61,210 nt of DNA from Oscillospiraceae bacterium (GTDB lineage: Bacteria > Bacillota > Clostridia > Saccharofermentanales > Saccharofermentanaceae), in assembly GCA_902787975.1 (NCBI GenBank), contig CADAIP010000011.1, positions 1 to 61,210 of the forward strand, in the 5' to 3' direction. The position numbers and the translations under genes are program-made. The notes below the pieces were generated by a model. That model worked only from the letters and a program-made list of their open reading frames with translations, ran no database searches and had not been told where the DNA came from. This document shows positions 50,530 to 59,374 of the stretch, one piece after another (within the stretch, counting starts at the first letter, position 1; every line of letters starts with the position of its first letter).

Positions 50530-52608
50530 TCAGATATCCCCCGATGTATCTTCGGTATTGTTAAATTTTTTATTGTCTTTGTCAACCTCAAGTTCATGAG
50601 GATCGGCAAGAATAATCTCTTCTTCAGCTGCTCTCTTCTTATCGACGAACTGCTTAACAGCTATTCTTGCAGCCATGATGATGATAAGAAGAACTACGAC
50701 AGCAACTGCAACGATTATGAGTTCTTTACCGGCTTTGCTGATCGTCTCGACTGTAACATCCGTAGCGGATTTTCCGCCCTGGACAGTCTCTTCAACAAGT
50801 ACAGGAGAAGTCTCTGTTGCAGTGGTCTGTTCTTTTGCATCCGTTGCTTCGGTAACCTTTGTTTCCGAAGCGGGAGTAAGAGGTGCAGGTGTGATCTTAA
50901 CGCCTGTGTAATCTGATAATGCAATGCCGTTTACACCAAGCGGAACTGCATGGTCAAGACCGATGAACTCGCCGTCTTCAGTCTGCCAGAGAACTTCTTT
51001 TACGAAGTTGTATTTTTCTTCATCCCATGTTTTGAAATCGTCTTTTACGAGTCCGCCTGTATCACCGGAATTGGCATTGAAACACCAGAATGTGTGATGC
51101 AGATGCTTCTCTGCGATGAGCTGTCTGAAGTACTCCATCCACTTCAGATTATCGCCTTCCATGAAGCCGCCCCACTCACCTACAAAGATCGGTGCAATGC
51201 CTTCCTCCTGGATGTAGAGCCAGTAATCGTACCATGCATCTTCCATGAGCGAATCGTATGTAAATCCTCCCTGGAACCAGGGCTGTTCGTATACTCTCGG
51301 ACCGTAATCGTGAGGAGAATAGATTATCTGCTTGTTGCGTTCAGGAGAACCGAAATCGATCGGATAATCCTTGACTGCCATAAGGTTTGCTCCCCACCAG
51401 GTGTTGTAGTAATCGTCATCGTCATTAGTCGATACGAAATTATTAGTCTTGATGTCCTTCGGATAGATCTGAATTCCTTCAATGATTATCAGCGCATGGG
51501 GATTCGCATCAAGGACGGCGTTTCCTGTACGCTCTGCAACCTTCTTCCAGTTGTCAGGACTGTCGGAATCGTTCCAGATCGCATGAGGTGTCTCGGATGC
51601 TTTTCCGTGAGGTTCGTTCTTCAGATCGTATCCGATTATCGTGTCGTTATTCTTGTATCTTTCGGCACACCATGAAAGTGCTTCAACGAAATCATCTTCA
51701 GTAATGTCGCCGTTATACCAGACAGGATAGTTATGTCCTGCAGCATCTGTTTTCGCGCAATGGATATCAATGATGATCTTCATGCCGTTCTGCTCGCAAA
51801 GAGACAGAACATAGTCGAAGATCTCAAGCGAATTCATCGAGTTGAGTTCTTCGTTATATGCATTGTTGTAGTTTGCTCTGGGGTATTCGCCGTTCTTCCA
51901 CTGGAGAAGAAGTTCGGCACTCATGGGAACTCTTAAGACGTTGAATCCGTGGTCTGCAATGGACACCAAAGTATCCTTGAGATTGCAGTTCCATACGCCG
52001 TCGAAAAGATTTGTTCCGGTGTTATATCCGAACCAGTTGCAGCCTGTAAGCCAGACTTCCGTGCCGTTCATGTCAACGATGTGGGAACCTTCGGTGGTAA
52101 GCCAGTCGTCACCTGCTACGCCTTCAGTATTGCGTGCAGGATCAGGATTTGAGACCGGATCGGATGAAGTGTTTCCTGAAGAAGTAGTGGAAGCTGTTGT
52201 TGATGCGGGTTCGTTAACCGAACCTGATTCGCCGTCTCCCGACACTGAAATGAGTTTTGCGGAATTAATGTCGCTGCCGGAAACCTGGATTCCGACCCTG
52301 CTGTCAAAACCCCAGCTGTTTTCGCCGGATGAAGAACAGGTCGCAGTTACCCGGTTGCCGCTGATATCGTAAGAATCGAAGCCCCATCCGCTTGCAGAAT
52401 CGATCGTGCCTGAAAATTCTGCAACGACAGTAATGGTGTCATAACCGCTGCAGCCCGATAACTGGATCTCGAGCTGTCCGCCGCTTCCCCAGCAGTTCGA
52501 AGTGGCAGATCCCGAAGGAGCCGCCAGCGATGTCATCGGAAATGCGGCGAATATAAACACAGATGTGATAAAAAGCAGAAGTATCTTCTGCCCTATCCTG
52601 CGGCGCAT
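50530..52608 (-). CDS. GH5-family endoglucanase, membrane-anchored, with N-terminal beta module
   Basis: 692 residues. Signal peptide (1-29), a beta module (about 30-125; SGWGFDSYDISGNRVTATC), a Ser/Thr linker, GH5 catalytic domain (about 165-545), Thr-rich linker, transmembrane helix (about 625-648) and a 45-residue acidic cytosolic tail. Catalytic residues: the acid/base Glu in YDLKNEPHG (near 333) and the nucleophile Glu in IFVGEWGG (near 477); HDYGPR and FWCFNANSGD also fit endo-1,4-beta-glucanases. It would cut cellulose or related glucans at the cell surface while tethered. A cytosolic tail on a cellulase is unusual. It begins 12 bases after the dCMP deaminase stop with GGAGG between. 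Confidence 0.88.
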   Translation of the reverse strand: MRRRIGQKILLLFITSVFIFAAFPMTSLAAPSGSATSNCWGSGGQLEIQLSGCSGYDTITVVAEFSGTIDSASGWGFDSYDISGNRVTATCSSSGENSWGFDSRVGIQVSGSDINSAKLISVSGDGESGSVNEPASTTASTTSSGNTSSDPVSNPDPARNTEGVAGDDWLTTEGSHIVDMNGTEVWLTGCNWFGYNTGTNLFDGVWNCNLKDTLVSIADHGFNVLRVPMSAELLLQWKNGEYPRANYNNAYNEELNSMNSLEIFDYVLSLCEQNGMKIIIDIHCAKTDAAGHNYPVWYNGDITEDDFVEALSWCAERYKNNDTIIGYDLKNEPHGKASETPHAIWNDSDSPDNWKKVAERTGNAVLDANPHALIIIEGIQIYPKDIKTNNFVSTNDDDDYYNTWWGANLMAVKDYPIDFGSPERNKQIIYSPHDYGPRVYEQPWFQGGFTYDSLMEDAWYDYWLYIQEEGIAPIFVGEWGGFMEGDNLKWMEYFRQLIAEKHLHHTFWCFNANSGDTGGLVKDDFKTWDEEKYNFVKEVLWQTEDGEFIGLDHAVPLGVNGIALSDYTGVKITPAPLTPASETKVTEATDAKEQTTATETSPVLVEETVQGGKSATDVTVETISKAGKELIIVAVAVVVLLIIIMAARIAVKQFVDKKRAAEEEIILADPHELEVDKDNKKFNNTEDTSGDI

Positions 52609-52620
52609 ATTATGCCTCCA

Positions 52621-53106
52621 TTAAAGTTCGATTTCTGCCTTGCGGCCGGAAGGCTGATACTGCTCGTACTTAACACCTGCTGCATCAAGCATCTTGCGTG
52701 CAGCTCTGGTGGCGTCAGTATCGTGATACTTGTCATCGAAATAGACAACTCTTCCAACACGCTTCTGGATCAGAGCTTTTGTGCATTCATTGCAGGGGAA
52801 GAGAGTAACATAAACAGTCGAGCCGGCGAGATCTCCGGTCTTGGAATTAAGGATAGCGTTGAGTTCTGCGTGAGCTACGAAAGCATACTTGGTATCAAGC
52901 ACTCCGCCGTCACGTCCCCAGGGGAAGTCCTCGTCGTCACATCCGCGGGGGAAACCGTTGTAACCTACAGATAAGATGTAATTATCCTTGTCTACGATGC
53001 AGGCACCAACCTGAGTGCTGGGGTCCTTACTTCTCATTGAAGCAAGCTTAGCTACACCCATGAAATACTCATCCCAGGTGATATAGTCAGATCTCTTATC
53101 GCTCAT
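52621..53106 (-). CDS. dCMP deaminase (ComEB-like cytidine/deoxycytidylate deaminase)
   Basis: 161 residues. Zinc motif HAELNAI with catalytic Glu, then PCNECTKALIQ with two Cys ligands. The N-terminal segment ITWDEYFMGVAKLASMRSKDPSTQVGACIVD and GYNGFPRGC are typical of deoxycytidylate deaminases, which convert dCMP to dUMP for thymidylate synthesis. ATG 53106 follows GGAGG; an in-frame start at 53169 would lie upstream of the promoter's -10. Confidence 0.92.
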   Translation of the reverse strand: MSDKRSDYITWDEYFMGVAKLASMRSKDPSTQVGACIVDKDNYILSVGYNGFPRGCDDEDFPWGRDGGVLDTKYAFVAHAELNAILNSKTGDLAGSTVYVTLFPCNECTKALIQKRVGRVVYFDDKYHDTDATRAARKMLDAAGVKYEQYQPSGRKAEIEL

Positions 53107-53140
53107 ACACTCCTCCGATAATACAAGTGAAACACTCTTA

Positions 53141-53169
53141 ATTTTATCCGAACAGGAGTTATGTCGCAA
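53141..53169 (-). promoter_or_regulatory. Promoter for dCMP deaminase, GH5 and single-pass protein genes
   Basis: On the minus strand TTGCGA (53164-53169), a 17-bp spacer and TAAAAT (53141-53146). Start of RNA is expected about 30 bases before ATG 53106. Confidence 0.65.
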
Positions 53170-53204
53170 TAAATATTAATATATATATAAGAACTTTGAG
53201 GTTA

Positions 53205-54254
53205 TCAGTAGACCTGCTCTTTGCGTGTCTCCATTACAAGACTCTCGACAAGATCCTCATAAGATACGCCTGCAGCCTTTGCTGCTTCAGGCAGAAGCGA
53301 TGCATTGGTCATGCCAGGCAGGTTATTGGCCTCGATAAACCAGAACTCGTGCTTAGCATCATCATACATCATGTCGACACGTCCGTACTGGGTCATTCTG
53401 AGGAGCTTGAAGATCTTCAGGGCCATCTTCTGGCACTTCTTGTAATCTTCCTCTTCTATCTGTGCAGGACAGACATGGGTCGTAAGTCCGTCCTGATATT
53501 TATTCTTGTAGTCGTAGAAACCTTCGTGGGGAATGATCTCCGTAACAGGCAGAGCCTTGTCATTAACGATCGAGATCGTGATCTCACGGGCCTTGATGTA
53601 TTTCTCTATAAGGATCCTCTGGTGGTAGGAAGCCGCATAGTTGATGGCAGCCTCAAACTCATCCTGGGATTTAACGATTGATACGCCGCATGAGGAACCA
53701 TTGCCGATAGGCTTAACTACACAGGGAATGCCGATCTCTGCGCTTACTCTTTCAAATGTAAGCTTCTCGGGAACATCGACGATCCAGTCTGCAGTAAGGT
53801 AACCCGCTGCTCTTGCAAGAGACTTGGAAAGATCCTTATCCATTGCGATCGCGCATCCTAAGTAATCACAGCCTGTATATTGGATATCAAAAGCATCAAG
53901 GAGTGCCTGGACCTGTCCGTTCTCGCCGTGGCTTCCGTGAAGGCCTAAAAATACTCTGTCGGCAAATTGGCACATCTCGATAACTCTGGGACCTACCCAG
54001 CTCTTTCTTCCGCCGTGCTGTCTGATGATCTCTTCAAGATCAGGTTCAGTCTCCGGAATGTTATATGAAAACGGGTTTACTGTGCCTCTTCTGAAGAATG
54101 TCTCACAGGGATCGTTATTCTCGATTCCGTCATAAAGATCAACAAGTGCAACTTCATGTCCCTTGGACAAAAGAGCATTGGCAATAAGGCTTGCCGATTT
54201 AAGCGATACATCTCTCTCGGGCGATAAACCGCCGCCAAGAACAGTAATTTTCAT
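53205..54254 (-). CDS. ddl: D-alanine--D-alanine ligase
   Basis: 349 residues with the ATP-grasp fold. N-terminal VLGGGLSPERDVSLKSA, central VKPIGNGSSCGVSIVKS, the omega-loop FYDYKNKYQDGLTTHVCPA (the Lys-Tyr pair typical of ligases making D-Ala-D-Ala rather than D-Ala-D-Lac), and C-terminal FWFIEANNLPGMTNASLLPEAA with metal ligands. It joins two D-alanines for the peptidoglycan precursor. A promoter TATAAT lies about 35 bases before the ATG. Confidence 0.92.
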   Translation of the reverse strand: MKITVLGGGLSPERDVSLKSASLIANALLSKGHEVALVDLYDGIENNDPCETFFRRGTVNPFSYNIPETEPDLEEIIRQHGGRKSWVGPRVIEMCQFADRVFLGLHGSHGENGQVQALLDAFDIQYTGCDYLGCAIAMDKDLSKSLARAAGYLTADWIVDVPEKLTFERVSAEIGIPCVVKPIGNGSSCGVSIVKSQDEFEAAINYAASYHQRILIEKYIKAREITISIVNDKALPVTEIIPHEGFYDYKNKYQDGLTTHVCPAQIEEEDYKKCQKMALKIFKLLRMTQYGRVDMMYDDAKHEFWFIEANNLPGMTNASLLPEAAKAAGVSYEDLVESLVMETRKEQVY

Positions 54255-54408
54255 ACAAATTCCCCTTTTAACGCAAGATAGACAGATTATACTCTTTTTC
54301 GTGTGGTGTCTTCATTGATACCGACAAATTGCCACATGTTTGTAAAAAGCGAACTTATGATAAGATTATTGGGATTAGTTTATATAAAAATATAATAAGG
54401 GGATTAAT

Positions 54409-57276
54409 ATGCTCGCGATCTTATATTTGTTGTTATGTGCCGCATTCGGTATGTGCTTTGTCGGCCTTTCAGTACCGGATGTACGCAGGTTATACGTTGC
54501 CTGCAGTCCTTCAGCCAAGGCTATAACACATATACCTAATACGCTCTTCACAGTTCCTGCCGGCATCGTTACCGGTATGCTCTGCGTGCCTTTCTTTAAC
54601 TACTACGTTACTCTTGGTCTTTCATATATCGTAGACAGCGGTGAAGTCTGCAAGAAGATCGGTGTGCTCGTCACATTCGCTTTCTTCCTCTGGATGATCC
54701 TCACATGCCTCATCCTCATCAACCGTAAGAGAATCAAGCGCGAAGAGCTTAGGGCTTCAGGTTCCACAACCATCGAAGACTACAAGTTCAACGTCGTTGA
54801 TTCCATCTTCTACGGTGTCGTTATCCTCGGCATCACCATTGCTGCCACATTCCTTATGTTCTACACATACAGGATCAACGGAACCACACTCTTAAACGGT
54901 TCTTCCACATTCTCAGACCTCTCGCCCCACACGGCAATGGTCTCGTCTTTCGGTAAGGGCTTTAACTTCCCTACACAGTACATGCATTATTCAGGAGACG
55001 GAATCAAGTATCACTTCCTCTTCTATTTCCTCGCAGGCACGCTCCAGTATCTCGGACTTCCTATCGATTATGCACTCAACCTGCCTTCGATCATGGCCAT
55101 GATCTGTGCCCTCGTTCTTTTGGGCCTTCTTGCAGTACTCATCAGTTCAAGACGTTCCGCATTCCTCGTTGCACCCGTTCTCGTATTCCTGAGAAGCTCA
55201 CTTAATGTTTTCTATCACATTAAGGAACTCACAACAGCAGGTGCCACAACATCCCAGGCAATCAATGAGATCCTCAAGTCATCTGTCTGGTATGCAGTTA
55301 CTGATTACGACAGCTGGGGAATCTGGGCTATCAACGTTTATCCCAACCAGCGCCACCTCATGCTCGGCGTAGCGGTCATTCTCATTATGGTCATCCTCTT
55401 CCTGCCTTTTGTAAGAAGACTCGGCATTTCCATCTTCCGCGCTGGCAGCTTCGGTGATGCCGTAAAGGCCTTTATCGCTTCAAAGAATGCTTGGCTCGTA
55501 AGATCCGGTGATCCTCTCTACCCTGTTTCGATCACTATCCTGGCATGCGTTCTCGTTATCGTAATGCCTTATTTCCACGGTTCATGCCTTATCGCGCTTC
55601 TTCTCGTGCTCTTCGGCATGGCAATATTCTCAGAGAGCAGACTCCTTTACGTTGCAGTTGCTATATGCGCTGTCGTATCTTCGTTTGTCCAGACTCTCGC
55701 ATTCTCCGGCGGATATAAGAACGTTGTATCCTTCGAGTATAAGCCCGGCTTTATTCTTGAGAATCCCACATTCTCAACCATTGCGCAGTATCTCCTGATC
55801 GTTACGGGACTGACACTCATCCTCGCTTTTATCTTCGCTCTTACAGCACTCGTATTGGACATCATCCGCAAGAAGCCCGTACACCGCTTCCTGCTCTTCC
55901 TCTGCGTGCTTAACCCGATGATCTTTGCTTTCCTCTTCAAGGTTTCCCTTGAGATGCTTGCAAACCACAAGTTCATCCAGGTATCACTCATCCTCATCGA
56001 TGCATTCGTTGCAGCTCTGATCGCTAACCTTCTTTACATTCCGATCAAGCGCAGAAAGGCTGAAGGCACAGAGGATTCCGCAGATGAGGATATCGCTGAT
56101 GCTTCAGCTCTTGACGGTGAACTTGCCGTTGTAGAAACAGGTGATACCGGCGTCAGGACTCCCGTTATCGCTGCAGCAAGCGCATTCGGCGAAGTCTCTG
56201 ATAACACTGACGCTTCTTCAGTTCCTGACATCAAGGCTCTTGAAGAACACACCGGCGTTGATGCAGACATCTCCGGCTTGAATGGCGATGCTGCTGAAGA
56301 AAAGACCGAAGAGATCAAGGAAGAAGCACTTCCTGCTGAGCTCCTTTTCGGTGACGACAAGAAAGATACTGAAGATGGTGAAGCTGATTCTGCTGATGAA
56401 TCCGATGAGATCTTCGAAGTTACGGATGACAGCGCTGAGACTGATGATAACAAGAAAGAAGATTCTTCCGAAGAAACTTCTGAAGAAACATCTGATGAAA
56501 ACGATGATTCCGACGATGCAGTCATGGCATCCACACCTGAATCTGCACATGTTGCTATGCGCCCCGGTTCACTTGCTTTAAGCAACTCCGTCACATTCGG
56601 AGAAGAAGAACCTGACGATGAAGCTGATGCAAATGTTGCGATCGAATCAGCAGAAGAACCTGTTGAAGTAACTTCTGTTGCTGCAGCTGCTGCGGCAGAC
56701 ATCAAGCCTGATCCATTGAAGCATGAACCCGTAACACCCAAAAAGCCCAAGGGATTAGCACTTCCTGCATGGATCGCTTTGGAGATCGCAGGCGTCATCC
56801 TTGCAATCGCGCTTATGGTTCCGCTTACTGCCACGGGTGTCAGTGAGTGGGCAACTTACGTTAACCTCAACCGCGTACCTCTTACATTGAACGCAGACTC
56901 TCCTGTAACCAAGTGGGTAATGGAGAATACTGATCCTGATGACGTATTCCTTACACCTATGTGGTCCATGAACCGCTTCATTCTTGCAGGACGTCCGATG
57001 TACTATGGTTGGCCTTACTATGCATGGTCTGCAGGCCACGATACTTACACAAGAGATACCATCTATCTGTGGCTCATCACAGGCTGCGGCGGCGATATCG
57101 ATGAATTCACAAGATACTGCAAAGAGCGTAACATCAGATATCTCATCGTCGATCCTGACTTTGAGACAACAGATTTCGGCAACGGAATTACTTTCAACAA
57201 GGCATTCTTTGAGGATAACCTCACACAGGTTGCTTACTTCGCAGAAGAGGACACAACCATTTACAAGATCTTCTGA
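54409..57276 (+). CDS. GT-C-like polytopic membrane protein with long acidic insert
   Basis: 955 residues. About twelve membrane helices in residues 1-540; FSDLSPHTAMVSSFGKGFNFP in the first outer loop recalls GT-C glycosyltransferases that use lipid-linked sugars. Residues about 545-777 are an acidic, low-complexity insert (Asp/Glu/Ser/Ala). One more helix (about 783-805) leads to an outer C-terminal domain (810-955; DDVFLTPMWSMNRFILAGRPMYYGWPYY, RNIRYLIVDPD) of the kind found in large GT-C membrane proteins. Donor and acceptor are unknown. AAGGGGA precedes the ATG. Confidence 0.72.
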   Translation: MLAILYLLLCAAFGMCFVGLSVPDVRRLYVACSPSAKAITHIPNTLFTVPAGIVTGMLCVPFFNYYVTLGLSYIVDSGEVCKKIGVLVTFAFFLWMILTCLILINRKRIKREELRASGSTTIEDYKFNVVDSIFYGVVILGITIAATFLMFYTYRINGTTLLNGSSTFSDLSPHTAMVSSFGKGFNFPTQYMHYSGDGIKYHFLFYFLAGTLQYLGLPIDYALNLPSIMAMICALVLLGLLAVLISSRRSAFLVAPVLVFLRSSLNVFYHIKELTTAGATTSQAINEILKSSVWYAVTDYDSWGIWAINVYPNQRHLMLGVAVILIMVILFLPFVRRLGISIFRAGSFGDAVKAFIASKNAWLVRSGDPLYPVSITILACVLVIVMPYFHGSCLIALLLVLFGMAIFSESRLLYVAVAICAVVSSFVQTLAFSGGYKNVVSFEYKPGFILENPTFSTIAQYLLIVTGLTLILAFIFALTALVLDIIRKKPVHRFLLFLCVLNPMIFAFLFKVSLEMLANHKFIQVSLILIDAFVAALIANLLYIPIKRRKAEGTEDSADEDIADASALDGELAVVETGDTGVRTPVIAAASAFGEVSDNTDASSVPDIKALEEHTGVDADISGLNGDAAEEKTEEIKEEALPAELLFGDDKKDTEDGEADSADESDEIFEVTDDSAETDDNKKEDSSEETSEETSDENDDSDDAVMASTPESAHVAMRPGSLALSNSVTFGEEEPDDEADANVAIESAEEPVEVTSVAAAAAADIKPDPLKHEPVTPKKPKGLALPAWIALEIAGVILAIALMVPLTATGVSEWATYVNLNRVPLTLNADSPVTKWVMENTDPDDVFLTPMWSMNRFILAGRPMYYGWPYYAWSAGHDTYTRDTIYLWLITGCGGDIDEFTRYCKERNIRYLIVDPDFETTDFGNGITFNKAFFEDNLTQVAYFAEEDTTIYKIF

Positions 57277-57288
57277 TCTTAAAAGATA

Positions 57289-59208
57289 TCAGTTTGACTG
57301 ATTATTCTTGTGATATTCGTTCTTGATCTCATACATCAGCTTGTCAGCTTCATCGACATAGTCGGTAACTGACTTGTCTGATCTGGGATCGGTGAGCACA
57401 TAACCGATGCTGACAGAGAACTTGACCGGACTTAATCCCAGACTGTTCTCCTTCTCGATATAAGCGTTAATGCTCCTTCTGATGTTTTCGGCATACGTCC
57501 TGTTTGCATTTGCAGCGATGATCAGGAACTCGTCACCGCCGTAACGGATGCCGATTGCATTGTCATTGGTGATGCTCTCCTTGATGCCCCCTGATACTGT
57601 AATTATCGCCTTGTCTCCGAAAATATGTCCGTATCTGTCGTTGATCAGCTTAAGATCGTTGATGTCGGCAAACATGATCAGGGCACTCTTTTTATGCTCT
57701 TTACTCTCATTAATGAGCGGAATAGCGTGGTTTACGAAGCAGAATCTGTTGTATAGACCTGTCATGGGATCCCTGTCGTACATGTATCTCAATTCTTTGT
57801 TGACCATCTCAAGACGCAGGGTGATCCTGAAGTGCATCAGGGTCTGCTCCATCTTTTCGAGATATTCGTACACACGGTAATCTTCCTTTATAACGGATGT
57901 CCCGCCTGCGAAAACAACATAGCCGTAGTTATATCCGGCGTTATGCAGCGGATAGAAGATATAGATATGCTGCTCGCCTTGCTTTTTTATAAAGCCTGGC
58001 ATTCTTAAGTTACTGTCAATCAGGCTATCTGCTTCCTCGCCGTCCTTTAACGCAACCGTGGCATCGAAATCTGCTTCATAACATTCGGATAATGCTTCGA
58101 AATCTTCGGTGGAAGCATCCTCAAAATAGTACCTGTTAAGCATAAGGTAGAAATTGCCGTTGAAATATCCGTTATTGGAACGGTAGAACTTTCTGAGATT
58201 CTCCTTCATGTCCTCGTAATCGTAGGATCCCAGGATGACATCCCTCTCGGCGCGCATAAACCGGTTGAAGTAGCTCGACTGATTGTTCTTTGCGTGAATG
58301 CCGCTGCAATACTTTCTTCGTCTGATGTCGTACTGATTGTCTGCTTCCAGATTGCATCCGCAGCTCTCACCCGGAATAAACTTTGACGCAACAGACACAT
58401 CCAGCGAATCCGTCTTTCCTTCAACTATCTCATAGAGCAGCTTACAACTCTCATATCCGATCGTCTCATAGTCCTGATCGACCGTCGTAAGAGCGGGATA
58501 AGATATTCCCGACTCTTCTATGTTGTCAAAGCCTGTTACGATAATGTCCCCGGGAAGATTAAATCCTCTTTCTATGAATCTGTTGATTACCGCCAGTGCC
58601 ATGATGTCATTGGCACATACTATGGCGTCAGGAAGAGCAATTCCCGAATCGATCAGCTTGTCAGTATAATCGACACATTTCTCGGGTGTCCAGTCACCGT
58701 AACCTAAATACTCATCCTTCAGCTCAAGGCCGTGTTTTTTCAATACCATACGGACAACACGTTCTCTGTCTATAGTATCTACGTGTTCCCTGGCACCACC
58801 AAGATATGCAATATTCTTAGCATTGTGTTCCGTTATCAGATGCTCGACAAGGTCTTTCATTCCCTCTTCGTTGTTATTTCCAACGTACGGGATCCCGTCG
58901 AACTTCATGCCGATACTTACTACGGGCACGCCCTTTTTACTGGCTGCCGTGCAGAGTTTCTCAGCAGTGGAAATGTTATTTAATAGATTTGAAAAGACGA
59001 TAAGCCCGTCGTATTCTTCAAGCTTCGCAAGATTGTAGATATTGAGCTGACCTTTATTTGTGCCATCGCTTCTGTTGTTAGCAGCAAAGCTTATGTAGAA
59101 ATGGATGTCCAGATCATTGGCGGCAGCATATTTCTTAATACCCTCAAGAGCCTTGAGAGTAATGCTTCCGTTATATCCGTTTGAGTATATGGCGATCCTG
59201 TGCTTCAT
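57289..59208 (-). CDS. Sugar-binding-protein-like sensor fused to GGDEF diguanylate cyclase
   Basis: 639 residues. Residues 1-285 match the LacI/periplasmic-binding-protein type I fold without a DNA-binding head (PDAIVCANDIMALAVINRFIERGF, IIVTGFDNIEESGISYPALTTV). A middle region (290-460) is uncharacterised. A GGDEF domain (about 475-630) has DINDLKLINDRYGHIFGD and intact YGGDEF. The inhibitory RxxD site that normally precedes GGDEF is not seen. There is no signal peptide, so the sensor part is cytosolic. It would couple an intracellular ligand, perhaps a sugar, to c-di-GMP synthesis. Confidence 0.87.
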   Translation of the reverse strand: MKHRIAIYSNGYNGSITLKALEGIKKYAAANDLDIHFYISFAANNRSDGTNKGQLNIYNLAKLEEYDGLIVFSNLLNNISTAEKLCTAASKKGVPVVSIGMKFDGIPYVGNNNEEGMKDLVEHLITEHNAKNIAYLGGAREHVDTIDRERVVRMVLKKHGLELKDEYLGYGDWTPEKCVDYTDKLIDSGIALPDAIVCANDIMALAVINRFIERGFNLPGDIIVTGFDNIEESGISYPALTTVDQDYETIGYESCKLLYEIVEGKTDSLDVSVASKFIPGESCGCNLEADNQYDIRRRKYCSGIHAKNNQSSYFNRFMRAERDVILGSYDYEDMKENLRKFYRSNNGYFNGNFYLMLNRYYFEDASTEDFEALSECYEADFDATVALKDGEEADSLIDSNLRMPGFIKKQGEQHIYIFYPLHNAGYNYGYVVFAGGTSVIKEDYRVYEYLEKMEQTLMHFRITLRLEMVNKELRYMYDRDPMTGLYNRFCFVNHAIPLINESKEHKKSALIMFADINDLKLINDRYGHIFGDKAIITVSGGIKESITNDNAIGIRYGGDEFLIIAANANRTYAENIRRSINAYIEKENSLGLSPVKFSVSIGYVLTDPRSDKSVTDYVDEADKLMYEIKNEYHKNNQSN

Positions 59209-59298
59209 AGAGAAAAAGGAAAATAAAAGGCCGATAATCCATCCAAACGGTATTATACCACTAGCAAATCAAAAATAATTAACTACCAAAACTGCTTG

Positions 59299-59370
59299 TG
59301 ATATAATCTTTCCTGCCCGGGACCGATTTCCGGGCGGTTTAAGGGGATTTAGATCGGATTAAGGGAATTT
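59299..59370 (+). promoter_or_regulatory. Promoter, leader hairpin and duplicated ribosome-site element
   Basis: TTAACT (59279-59284) and extended -10 TGATATAAT (59299-59307) are 17 bp apart. A GCCCGG/CCGGGC hairpin follows in the leader. Then the TTTAAGGGGATTTAGA element is repeated as ATTAAGGGAATTTAGA right before the ATG at 59375, giving two tandem AAGGG sites. Confidence 0.65.
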
Positions 59371-59374
59371 AGAA

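Noticed and set aside
56034..56834. 266-codon minus-strand frame, almost all Ser/Ala/Val
   Set aside because: Antisense of the acidic low-complexity insert of the GT-C-like protein; composition mirrors GAA/GAT codons, not a protein.
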